From: an uncultured Parasphingopyxis sp.
GTDB lineage: Bacteria > Pseudomonadota > Alphaproteobacteria > Sphingomonadales > Sphingomonadaceae
Length of the DNA: 64,000 bases
Assembly: GCF_937129435.1 (NCBI RefSeq)
Contig: NZ_CAKZNF010000004.1
Span: forward strand, 90,680-154,679
Reading direction: 5' to 3'
Program-made: the position numbers and the translations under genes
The notes under the pieces: model-generated
What the model was told of the DNA's origin: nothing
The model's database searches: none
Seen by the model: only the letters and a program-made list of their open reading frames with translations
Shown: in pieces, positions 25,862-33,331 of the stretch
Position numbering within the stretch: the first letter of the stretch is position 1
Layout: every line of letters begins with the position of its first letter

Positions 25862-26586
25862 CGTTCATTCAGGGATTTCTCGTCCCTGTGCCCGAGGGTA
25901 ACAGGGAAAAGTATCGCGAGATGGCGAAGAGCGCCGTCCCGATGTTCGAAAAGCACGGCATGGTGCGGATGGTCGAATGCTGGGCCGACGACGTGCCCCA
26001 TGGCGAAACCACCGACATGTATCGCGCGACCAAGGCCGAGGATGGCGAGATCATCGTCTTCTCCTGGGTCGATTGGGGCACGAAGGAAGCGTGGCAGAAG
26101 GCGCATAAGGCCTTTTCCGAGGATGAGGAGATGGAAGCGCCCGCCGAAATGCCGTTCGACGGCATGCGGATGACCTTTGCCGAGTTCGACACGCTGGGCG
26201 AGGCCGGTCCGGGCGGCAACTCGGCCTATGTGCACGGCTATGTCGCGCCGGTTCCGAACGCGGGCAAGGACGCCTTTGCCGAGATGTGCGCGACAATGCG
26301 CGAGGTGGCGATCGACGCGGGCGCGCTGCGCGCCGTCGACAGCTTCGCGCCATCGATCGCCGACGGGAAAATCACCGATTTCAAGCAGGCGGTGAAGGCC
26401 GAACAAGGCGAAAGCGTGGCCTTCGGTTTCACCGAATGGGCGTCGAAAGCGGACTATGAAGCGGGCATGGCGAAGATGCGCGAGGACGACCGCATGCCGG
26501 CGCCCGGATCGGACATGCCGATCGACGGGAAGCGGCTGATCTTCGGCGGCTTCGAAGTGTTGCTCGATACGGCACAGGAGGGCTGA
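25858..26586 (+). CDS. Tandem DUF1428 protein (two fused copies)
   Basis: A 242-residue protein made of two divergent DUF1428 domains, about 2-118 and 122-240; each is normally a separate protein of about 117 residues. Copy 1 begins FIQGFLVPVPEGNREKY and ends MPFDGMRMTFAEF; copy 2 begins AYVHGYVAPVPNAGKDAF and ends MPIDGKRLIFGGF. The matching starts and ends indicate internal duplication and fusion. The family has a dimeric ferredoxin-like fold of unknown function; the fusion would make a built-in dimer. It overlaps the GST gene by 4 bp and is 3 bases from the next VOC gene. Confidence 0.85.
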   Translation: MTFIQGFLVPVPEGNREKYREMAKSAVPMFEKHGMVRMVECWADDVPHGETTDMYRATKAEDGEIIVFSWVDWGTKEAWQKAHKAFSEDEEMEAPAEMPFDGMRMTFAEFDTLGEAGPGGNSAYVHGYVAPVPNAGKDAFAEMCATMREVAIDAGALRAVDSFAPSIADGKITDFKQAVKAEQGESVAFGFTEWASKADYEAGMAKMREDDRMPAPGSDMPIDGKRLIFGGFEVLLDTAQEG

Positions 26587-26589
26587 CCA

Positions 26590-27378
26590 ATGACGAACAA
26601 GCATGGCGATTTTGTCTGGTACGAACTGATGACCACCGATGCCGCTGCGGCGCAGGATTTCTATACCGGACTCATTGGCTGGAACTGGGCCGATAGCGGT
26701 CAGGACGGCGTCGACTATCGCGTCTTTTCCGCGGGCAGCGAGCAGATCGGCGGAATGCTGGCACTCAACGAGGAAATGACGGCCGGCGGCGCGCGCCCCG
26801 CATGGCTCGGCTATGTCCAGACCGACGACCTGTCCGGCGCGCTCTCAAAGTGGAAAGCGGCCGGCGGCAGCGTGATGATCGAGGGGCAGGAAGTGCCCGG
26901 CGTCGGCCCCTTCGCGATGGTAACCGATCCGCAGGGCGTGCCGCTCTACCTGATCGACGACCAATCGGGCGAGGAAAGCACCGCCTTCTCCGCCTACGAG
27001 CCCAAGGTCGGCCATTGCGCCTGGAACGAACTCGTCACCGCCGATCCCGGCGCCGCCAAGAGCTTCTACGGCGATATTTACGGCTGGGTCGTCGGCGAAA
27101 GCATGGATATGGGTCCGATGGGCCAATATGAGATGCTCAAAAATGGCGAAGCCCGCGATTTCATGTTCGGCGCGGTGATGAAAAAGCCCGACGAGATGCC
27201 GGTGTCGGCCTGGGCCTATTATTTCCGCGTCCCCGATATCGACGCGGCACAGGCTTATATCGAAGAAAAGGGCGGGCAGATCATGAACGGCCCGATGGAA
27301 ATCCCCGGCGGCGATTTCGTCATCCAGGGCAGCGATCCGCAGGGCGCGTTTTTCTCGATCATCGGAGCACGCAAATGA
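26590..27378 (+). CDS. VOC-family protein with two glyoxalase-like domains
   Basis: A 262-residue protein with two VOC domains: FVWYELMTTDAAAAQDFYTGLIGW starts the first and HCAWNELVTADPGAAKSFYGDIYGW the second. Each ends in a DPQG tract (TDPQGVPLYLID; SDPQGAFFSI). Proteins of this layout are common in actinobacteria and sphingomonads; their substrates are mostly unknown. It overlaps the next gene by 4 bp. Confidence 0.9.
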   Translation: MTNKHGDFVWYELMTTDAAAAQDFYTGLIGWNWADSGQDGVDYRVFSAGSEQIGGMLALNEEMTAGGARPAWLGYVQTDDLSGALSKWKAAGGSVMIEGQEVPGVGPFAMVTDPQGVPLYLIDDQSGEESTAFSAYEPKVGHCAWNELVTADPGAAKSFYGDIYGWVVGESMDMGPMGQYEMLKNGEARDFMFGAVMKKPDEMPVSAWAYYFRVPDIDAAQAYIEEKGGQIMNGPMEIPGGDFVIQGSDPQGAFFSIIGARK

Positions 27379-27869
27379 CGAAACTCACCACCGTTCTGTG
27401 GAGCAACCACACCGCGGAGGAACAGGCGGAATTCTATACCTCGCTCGTTCCCGGCAGCCGCATCCTCAGCGTCCAGCGGACGCCGGCCGACACGCCGTCG
27501 CAGAAGAAGGGCGACGTCATCGTCGTCGATTTCGAGCTCGGCGGCCAGAATTTCAGCCTGCTCAATGGCGGTCCGATGTTTACGCACAGCGAAGCGGTCA
27601 GCATCATGATCTCGACCAAGGATCAGGTGGAGACCGACCGGTTATGGAACGCGATCGTCGACAATGGCGGCGAGGAGAGCGCCTGCGGCTGGTGCAAGGA
27701 CAAATGGGGTGTCAGCTGGCAGATCACCCCCGATCGGATGATGGCACTGATCTGGGACAATGACGATCCCGCCTCGGCTCAGCGCGCGATGGAGGCGATG
27801 ATGACGATGCGGAAGATCGAGATCGCCGTGATCGAGGCGGCGGCGAAGGGAGAGACCGCGGACGCGTAA
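27375..27869 (+). CDS. PhnB-like VOC-family protein
   Basis: A 164-residue protein of the PhnB/3-demethylubiquinone-methyltransferase-like VOC type: TTVLWSNHTAEEQAEFYTSLVPGSRI, FELGGQNFSLLNGGPMF, and ACGWCKDKWGVSWQITPDRM near the C-terminus. It is not a methyltransferase despite older family names. It is translationally coupled to the two-domain VOC gene upstream. A palindromic element follows its stop after 7 bases. Confidence 0.88.
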   Translation: MTKLTTVLWSNHTAEEQAEFYTSLVPGSRILSVQRTPADTPSQKKGDVIVVDFELGGQNFSLLNGGPMFTHSEAVSIMISTKDQVETDRLWNAIVDNGGEESACGWCKDKWGVSWQITPDRMMALIWDNDDPASAQRAMEAMMTMRKIEIAVIEAAAKGETADA

Positions 27870-27876
27870 CGCATTC

Positions 27877-27982
27877 TCCCCTCCCGCTTGCGGGAGGGGC
27901 CGGGGGTGGGTCCGTTCCCACCAACGATGCGGAACAGGCAACGGACTCGCCCACCCCTAGCCCCTCCCGCAAGCGGGAGGGG
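27877..27982. repeat. Palindromic element, type A, intergenic copy
   Basis: Arms CCCCTCCCGCTTGCGGGAGG and CCCCTCCCGCAAGCGGGAGG, with GGGGGTGGG and GCCCACCCC inside. It is the same class as the insertions in glyS and ileS, here between the PhnB-like and DHFR-like genes. Confidence 0.9.
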
Positions 27983-28000
27983 AACCGATTGGAGGAACCC

Positions 28001-28675
28001 ATGCCACGCAAGATTACCGGTGCCGCCTTCGTTTCGATGGACGGCGTGATACAGGCCCCCGGCGGGCCCGACGAGGACCCGACCGGCGGCTTTGACGAAG
28101 GCGGCTGGGTCTTCAAGATCTGGGACGACGGCGTCGGCGAAACGCTCGGATCGCTGTTCAGCGGCGAATACGACCTGCTGCTCGGGCGGCGGACCTACGA
28201 TATCTTCGCCGCCTATTGGCCCTATGCCGACGGGGAAAACGCGGAGATGGGCGAGGCGTTCGACCGCGCCAACAAATATGTGCTGACGCGCGGCGATCAG
28301 CCGCTGCCATGGCGGAACAGCCATCGGCTGCGCAGCATCGACGATGTCGCGGCGCTCAAGCAGGCGGATGGCGCCGACATGATCATCCAGGGATCGAGCA
28401 CCATCTATCCGGGGCTGCTCGCCGCCGGGTTGATCGATACGCTGATCACGATGACCTATCCGGTCACGCTGGGGCGCGGGAAGCGGCTGTTCGGCGAAGG
28501 CACGCCGGTCGATCTGTTCGAGATGACCGGGCATAGCGTCACCGACAAAGGGACCATGATCGCCACCTACAAGCCGGGCGGTGCATTGCCGCCCTACCCC
28601 GATGAAGCGCCGATCCCGATCACCAGCGACCGCGAACTCGAACGGCGGCGGCGGATCGAAGCGGGCACATGGTGA
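28001..28675 (+). CDS. Dihydrofolate reductase-fold protein (RibD C-terminal type)
   Basis: A 224-residue protein with the RibD_C/DHFR-like NADPH reductase fold: ITGAAFVSMDGVIQAPGGPDED, LLLGRRTYDIFAAYWP, and an IIQGSSTIYPGLLAAGLIDTL cofactor-region motif. The ATG has GGAGG 4 bases upstream. It should be a small cytoplasmic reductase; substrate unknown. It overlaps the following GST gene by 7 bp. Confidence 0.88.
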   Translation: MPRKITGAAFVSMDGVIQAPGGPDEDPTGGFDEGGWVFKIWDDGVGETLGSLFSGEYDLLLGRRTYDIFAAYWPYADGENAEMGEAFDRANKYVLTRGDQPLPWRNSHRLRSIDDVAALKQADGADMIIQGSSTIYPGLLAAGLIDTLITMTYPVTLGRGKRLFGEGTPVDLFEMTGHSVTDKGTMIATYKPGGALPPYPDEAPIPITSDRELERRRRIEAGTW

Positions 28676-29325
28676 TGCAGCTCTACGGGCACCCCTTCTC
28701 CTCCTACACATGGAAGGGTCTGATCCCCTTCTACGCCTGCGACATTCCGGTTGAATTCGTCGAGCTGAACCCGATGGAGGGCGGCGAGAATTACGCGTTC
28801 GTCCGGAAGGCCCATCCGGCGAGCAAATTCCCCGTGCTGCGCGACGGCGACACGGTGATCATCGAATCGAGCGCGATCATCGAATATCTCGTCGCGACGC
28901 GTGATGAGGCACGCAGCCTCATCCCTGCCGATCCGCGCGAAGCGGTGACCGTACGAATGCTCGACCGGGTGTTCGACAATTACGTGATGGGAACGGCGCA
29001 GCTCTCGGTGAACGCGCATATCGCCGATGCGGAGAATCCCGACCCGGCGGCATTGGAGGCGGCGAAGACGGGGCTGCTGCGCTCCTATCGCTGGCTCGAA
29101 GCCTGGTTGGGCGAAAACGCCTTCCCCGCCCATGTATCGCTTGCCAGCTGCGCCGCGGCGCCGGCGCTGTTCTATGCCGACTGGGTCGAGCGAATCCCCG
29201 ATGATTGCCCTCGTGTCGCGGAATTGCGCGCCGAACTGCTGGCGCTGCCGGCGGTCAGCCGCTGCGTCGACGATGCCCGCCCCTATCGCGATTATTTCCC
29301 GCTCGGCGCCCCCGACAGGGATTGA
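28669..29325 (+). CDS. Glutathione S-transferase family protein
   Basis: A 218-residue GST: LYGHPFSSYTWKGLIPFY at the start, SKFPVL with the cis-proline, and IIESSAIIEYLV with the glutathione-binding serine pair. The C-terminal helical domain is shorter than the first GST's. The start overlaps the DHFR-like gene; an ATG two codons on (28675) is equally possible. Confidence 0.88.
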   Translation: MVMQLYGHPFSSYTWKGLIPFYACDIPVEFVELNPMEGGENYAFVRKAHPASKFPVLRDGDTVIIESSAIIEYLVATRDEARSLIPADPREAVTVRMLDRVFDNYVMGTAQLSVNAHIADAENPDPAALEAAKTGLLRSYRWLEAWLGENAFPAHVSLASCAAAPALFYADWVERIPDDCPRVAELRAELLALPAVSRCVDDARPYRDYFPLGAPDRD

Positions 29326-29342
29326 GGGTATCGCGGGATGGA

Positions 29343-29370
29343 TTGACTCGCTCGATGATGTTCTTATTCT
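29343..29370 (+). promoter_or_regulatory. Candidate sigma-70-type promoter for the third GST gene
   Basis: TTGACT at 29343-29348 and TATTCT at 29365-29370 are 16 bases apart, in the only sizeable gap (77 bases) of this gene run and 32 bases before the next start. Confidence 0.4.
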
Positions 29371-29402
29371 GTTCCATCAATTCGATTCGAGGGGGATGAC
29401 CG

Positions 29403-30035
29403 ATGGCGGACCTGACATTCTACACCAATCCGATGTCGCGCGGGCAGATCGCGCGCTGGGCGTTGCACGAAGCCGGCGCCGATTACGAGCAGGTGATCCT
29501 CGATTACGGCACGACCATGAAGGGCGAGGACTATCTGGCGATCAATCCGATGGGCAAGGTGCCGGCGATCGTGCGGGGCGACGATGTGGTGACCGAATGC
29601 GCGGCGATCTGCGCCTATCTCGCCGATGCCTTTCCCGATGCCGGGCTGGCGCCGCACGACGACGAGCGCGCCGACTATTATCGCTGGCTGTTCTTCGCCG
29701 CCGGGCCGGTCGAGGCAGCGATCACGAACAAGTCGCTCGGCTTCGCGATCGATCCCGACAAGGAAATGACCGCCGGCTACGGCAATTACGACCGGACGGT
29801 TCAGGTGCTGAGCGATCACTTCGCCGATCGCGATTTCGTCTGCGGCGACCGGTTTACGATGGCCGATGTCTATGTCGGCAGCCACGCGGCCTGGGGCATG
29901 GAATTCGGCTCGATCACCGAGACCGAAAACCTGAAGGCCTATGCCGCCCGAATCGCCGAGCGCGAGGCCTATCAGCGCGCCAAGGCCATCGACGGCAAGC
30001 TGATCGCCGAGGCCGAAGCGGCGAAGGCGAGATAG
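29403..30035 (+). CDS. Glutathione S-transferase family protein
   Basis: A 210-residue GST: FYTNPMSRGQIARWALHEAGADYE, MGKVPAIV with the cis-proline, and TECAAICAYLADAFP with the glutathione site. DRFTMADVYVG is the helix N-cap motif. It is the third GST within 5 kb and the last plus-strand gene of the island; convergent with the GFA gene, whose stop is 7 bases away. Confidence 0.9.
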   Translation: MADLTFYTNPMSRGQIARWALHEAGADYEQVILDYGTTMKGEDYLAINPMGKVPAIVRGDDVVTECAAICAYLADAFPDAGLAPHDDERADYYRWLFFAAGPVEAAITNKSLGFAIDPDKEMTAGYGNYDRTVQVLSDHFADRDFVCGDRFTMADVYVGSHAAWGMEFGSITETENLKAYAARIAEREAYQRAKAIDGKLIAEAEAAKAR

Positions 30036-30042
30036 CCGTCTT

Positions 30043-30450
30043 CTACCCCCGCCAGTCCGGCGGAAAGGCGTCGTGTTTCGACAGATCGTTCATTGCCTCG
30101 ACCCAGGGCAACCGGTCCGCCCAGAAGATGTGTTCGGTCCGCTCTGGCGTCAGCGCATCGAACAGGCCGCCCTTCAGCCGGTAATGGTCGGGACGGACAT
30201 CGCGGCGGCTCCACAGCGGTGAACCGCAACGGCCGCAAAAGCCGCGATATTTCCCCGGGCTGCTTTCATATTCGGTGACATGGTTGCGCGCGATCCAGTC
30301 GATCCGGTCGCCATCGACCGGCACGGCGATATTGAAGGCGCTTCCATTGGCGCGGCGGCACTGGCTGCAATGGCAGATCCAGGCGGCCTTGATGGGGCCT
30401 GACACGGTAAAGCGCGTCGCCCCGCACTGGCATTGGCCTCGATAGATCAT
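30043..30450 (-). CDS. GFA-family (CENP-V/GFA domain) zinc protein
   Basis: A 135-residue GFA-family protein. Zinc ligands are visible as CQCG near 7-10, CHCSQC near 26-31 and CGRCGSPL near 72-79. Founding members were described as glutathione-dependent formaldehyde-activating enzymes, though most members have unknown substrates. The placement next to three GSTs and several glyoxalase-fold proteins fits a glutathione and aldehyde theme. It reads toward the GST genes. Confidence 0.88.
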   Translation of the reverse strand: MIYRGQCQCGATRFTVSGPIKAAWICHCSQCRRANGSAFNIAVPVDGDRIDWIARNHVTEYESSPGKYRGFCGRCGSPLWSRRDVRPDHYRLKGGLFDALTPERTEHIFWADRLPWVEAMNDLSKHDAFPPDWRG

Positions 30451-30475
30451 CGGCGCCCTTCCCCCATAAGGAAAC

Positions 30476-30514
30476 GAAAAAGGCCCGGCGAGTCTCCCCG
30501 CCGGGCCTTTTTTT
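30476..30514. terminator. Bidirectional Rho-independent terminator between Bax inhibitor and GFA genes
   Basis: A perfect 9-bp stem, GGCCCGGCG and CGCCGGGCC, around an 8-base loop, with a run of A on the left (30476-30481) and seven T on the right. On the minus strand it ends the Bax inhibitor-1 transcript 18 bases after that stop codon. Confidence 0.92.
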
Positions 30515-30531
30515 GGTCGTCCGGCTTCGGA

Positions 30532-31284
30532 CTATTCCTGACTGCCCATGAAGTTGAGCAGGAACATGAACATGTTGATGAAGTCGAGATAGAGGTTCAG
30601 CGCGCCCATGATGACCGTCTTGCCCATCATGTCGGTGCCCGCGACATAGGCGTACATCGACTTGATCTTCTGCGTGTCATAGGCGGTGAGGCCGGCGAAG
30701 ATCAGGACGCCGATGATGCTGATCACGAAGGCCATCGCTTCCGATTGCAGGAACAGGTTGATGACCATCGCGATGATCAGGCCGACAAGGCCCATCAGCA
30801 GGAAGGTGCCCATGCCCGAAAGATCGCGCTTGGTCGTGTAACCCCAGAGGCTGAGGCTGACGAAAGCGGCCGATGTCGCGAAGAAGGTCGTCGCGATCGA
30901 CTCCCCGGTAAAGCGCAGGAAGATCGTCGACATGGACAGGCCCATGACGACGGCGAAGGCCCAGAAACAGGCCTGAAGCGCGCCCGTCGACATCCGGTTG
31001 AGGCCGAAGCTCATCACCAGCACGAACGCCAGCGGCGCGAGCATGATCACCCAGGACAGCAGGCCGCCCGACATGATGATCGTCGCAGCCGGCGATTCGA
31101 TGCCGCCGCGCGAAAACAGCAGCGCGACGATGCCGGTGAGCAGCACGCCGGACGCCATGTAGTTGTAAACCTTGAGCATATAGGAACGCAGGCCGGCGTC
31201 GCGCTCCACGGTCCGGGCGCCCCGGTCGAGGGTCCCCGGCTGTTGGCCCTGTAGGCCGGCATTGGGGTCGGTCCAGTTGGCCAT
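30532..31284 (-). CDS. Bax inhibitor-1 family (YbhL/YccA-type) membrane protein
   Basis: A 250-residue inner-membrane protein with seven predicted segments and the BI-1 features RTYMASG-like VYNYMASGVLLTG, FLRFTGESIATTFFATSAAF, and LTAYDTQKIKSMY near the C-terminus with the conserved Asp. The bacterial family includes pH-dependent calcium channels and interacts with FtsH in E. coli. The ATG at 31284 has AAGGAG 9 bases upstream. The terminator at 30476-30514 follows. Confidence 0.92.
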   Translation of the reverse strand: MANWTDPNAGLQGQQPGTLDRGARTVERDAGLRSYMLKVYNYMASGVLLTGIVALLFSRGGIESPAATIIMSGGLLSWVIMLAPLAFVLVMSFGLNRMSTGALQACFWAFAVVMGLSMSTIFLRFTGESIATTFFATSAAFVSLSLWGYTTKRDLSGMGTFLLMGLVGLIIAMVINLFLQSEAMAFVISIIGVLIFAGLTAYDTQKIKSMYAYVAGTDMMGKTVIMGALNLYLDFINMFMFLLNFMGSQE

Positions 31285-31410
31285 TTCAATCAATCTCCTT
31301 TGCGACGGGGCGAATTGCCCGCCTGTCCCGACAATATCGGTGATTGCCGGTTAATTTTCAAGCATATTGGGTTTCGTTCGAGGGGGCGGATTGGTTAAGT
31401 ATTTTTAGCC

Positions 31411-31956
31411 ATGCACCGCCTGTTCGCCGCCATTCGCCCGCCCGATTCCATCCGCGACCGGCTGCTCGACATCATGGACGGCGTCAAACGGGCGCGATGG
31501 CAGGACGACGACCAGCTCCATCTGACATTGCGTTTCATCGGCGAGGTGGAACGGGAGGTAGCCCGCGATATCGCCGCCGCGCTGGGGCGGGTGCGGCAGG
31601 AACCGTTCGAAATCGCGCTCGAAGGCGTCGGTACGTTCGACAGCGGCGGCCGGCGCGGCAGCCTGTGGATCGGGGTCCGGCCGCATGACAAGCTGAAGGC
31701 ATTGCACAAGCGCGTCGACGGGGCGCTACGGACCGTTGGCGTAGCGCCTGATCGCCGCGCCTTCCTGCCGCATATTACCATCGCGCGGCTGAACCGGCGC
31801 AGCGGTGAGATCGGGGCGTTTCTCGCGACGCATGGCGGCATCGCCAGCGATCCTTTTCGCGTCGAGGACTTCTGCCTCTACGAGAGTTTTCTCGGCGGCG
31901 AAGGTGCGAGCTACGAGATCGTCGAACGCTATCGGCTGGAGCCCGAACGCGGCTAG
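31411..31956 (+). CDS. thpR: RNA 2',3'-cyclic 3'-phosphodiesterase (2H family)
   Basis: A 181-residue 2H phosphoesterase with both HxTx motifs: HLTLRFIG at about 37 and HITIARL at about 121. It should open 2',3'-cyclic phosphates on RNA ends to 2'-phosphates. It is divergent from the Bax inhibitor gene and overlaps the convergent kinase gene by 4 bp at its stop. Confidence 0.92.
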   Translation: MHRLFAAIRPPDSIRDRLLDIMDGVKRARWQDDDQLHLTLRFIGEVEREVARDIAAALGRVRQEPFEIALEGVGTFDSGGRRGSLWIGVRPHDKLKALHKRVDGALRTVGVAPDRRAFLPHITIARLNRRSGEIGAFLATHGGIASDPFRVEDFCLYESFLGGEGASYEIVERYRLEPERG

Positions 31957-32753
31957 ACCCGCAATTGCGTCAGCAGCCGATCAACCATCCCGGCATAGCC
32001 GCTGCCGAACAGCCGCAGATGCACAAGCGCGGGAAAGAGCTTATAGGCCGCCCGGCGTTGCTCCCAGCCGGGTTCGAGAGCGCCATAGGTTTGGTAGAAC
32101 TCCTCACCCGGCGTCCCGAAAAGATGGAGCATGGCGAGATCGACCTCGGCGTGGCCATAATAGCAGGCCGGGTCGATCAGCGCCGCGAGCCGGCCGTTGC
32201 GCCAAAGGATGTTCCCGGACCACAGATCGCCGTGAAGCAGCGAAACGGCGGGCGCGGCTGGCAGGATGTCGTCGAACACGGGGCCCAGCGCCTCGATGCG
32301 CCGCAGCCAGTCGCCACCCAGCGGCCGCGCGGTCTCGACGAGACGCTGCCGCCACCAGAATTGCCGCCAGTCGTCCGTCCGCGCATTGGCCAGCACGACA
32401 TCGCCAAACCGATAGTCCCTGTCCCAACCATAAGCTTCACCGCGCAGACCGTGCATGCGCGCGAGCTTTGCGCCGAGATCGGGCCAGCCGGGGGCACCGT
32501 CATTTTCGACATGGCTCAACAGCAGAACCCCCTGCTCCGCCGCGATCACGCGCGGCACGGGCATTCCCGCCTCGCCCATCGCCCGTAACATCGCGGCCTC
32601 GGCTCTCACATCGGGGCCGGCCTTCGCGACGCATTGCCCGCCATCCACCGTTGCGAGGACAATCACCTCGTTCAGATCGCCGCCCGCCAGGCGCCGTGCC
32701 ATCGCCGGGTCTGCCCCGGCCAGCGCCGCAGCGCGATCCGCGAAATCGCTCAC
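31953..32753 (-). CDS. Fructosamine kinase/ketosamine-3-kinase family protein
   Basis: A 266-residue kinase of the APH/fructosamine-3-kinase fold. VSLLHGDLWSGNILW carries the catalytic Asp and Asn, and ALIDPACYYGHAEVDLAML the metal-binding Asp. It should phosphorylate sugar adducts on proteins or free ketosamines, allowing their removal. Its start overlaps the stop of the low-molecular-weight phosphatase gene by 4 bp; this pair is common in alphaproteobacteria and some such phosphatases act on fructosamine or tyrosine phosphates. Confidence 0.9.
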   Translation of the reverse strand: MSDFADRAAALAGADPAMARRLAGGDLNEVIVLATVDGGQCVAKAGPDVRAEAAMLRAMGEAGMPVPRVIAAEQGVLLLSHVENDGAPGWPDLGAKLARMHGLRGEAYGWDRDYRFGDVVLANARTDDWRQFWWRQRLVETARPLGGDWLRRIEALGPVFDDILPAAPAVSLLHGDLWSGNILWRNGRLAALIDPACYYGHAEVDLAMLHLFGTPGEEFYQTYGALEPGWEQRRAAYKLFPALVHLRLFGSGYAGMVDRLLTQLRV

Positions 32754-33214
32754 CCGGCCTCGATCCGGTCGGCCAGGGCCCTCGCCCCCGTCGTCACATC
32801 GGTCCAGGCTACGGCAAACCCATCCTCCTGCCCGTAATAGGGATCGGCGACATCCTCGCCGGACCGCCCCTCGACATGGTCGAGAAAGAGCATCACCTCC
32901 GCCCTTGCACCGTCGGGCCGCATCGCCTGCAGATCGGCAAGGACCGCCCCGTCGAGCGCGACGATCCAGTCATGCTTCTCGAAGTCGCGCGGATGAACCT
33001 GTCGCGCGCGCTGTGCGCCGATATCGACGTCGTTCGCTTGCGCCACCGCCACCGCGCGGGGATCGGGCGGTTCGCCGACATGCCAGTTTCCCGTCCCCGC
33101 CGAATCGATTTCGACATCCAGCCCCCGCCGTTCGGCCTCTGTGCGAAAGGCGCCTTCGGCCAGCGGAGAACGGCAGATATTGCCCAGGCAGACGAACAGG
33201 ATCGATTGCGGCAT
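32750..33214 (-). CDS. Low-molecular-weight protein tyrosine phosphatase
   Basis: A 154-residue phosphatase with the P-loop CLGNICRSP at 9-17 (nucleophile Cys9, Arg15) and the general-acid loop VADPYYG at about 121. The cytoplasmic target may be phosphotyrosine or, given the coupled kinase gene, a product linked to fructosamine phosphate. It is divergent from the MFS gene. Confidence 0.92.
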   Translation of the reverse strand: MPQSILFVCLGNICRSPLAEGAFRTEAERRGLDVEIDSAGTGNWHVGEPPDPRAVAVAQANDVDIGAQRARQVHPRDFEKHDWIVALDGAVLADLQAMRPDGARAEVMLFLDHVEGRSGEDVADPYYGQEDGFAVAWTDVTTGARALADRIEAG

Positions 33215-33331
33215 GAGGGACTTTCTCGTTGATCGGCGAGGGAAAAGTGCAGAAGTCTTTTGCCAAAGCGCGAAGCGCTGTTACACCCCTCCCCTGCAAA
33301 AGCAGAAAAAACGTGCCCGGGGAGTTGAGTG

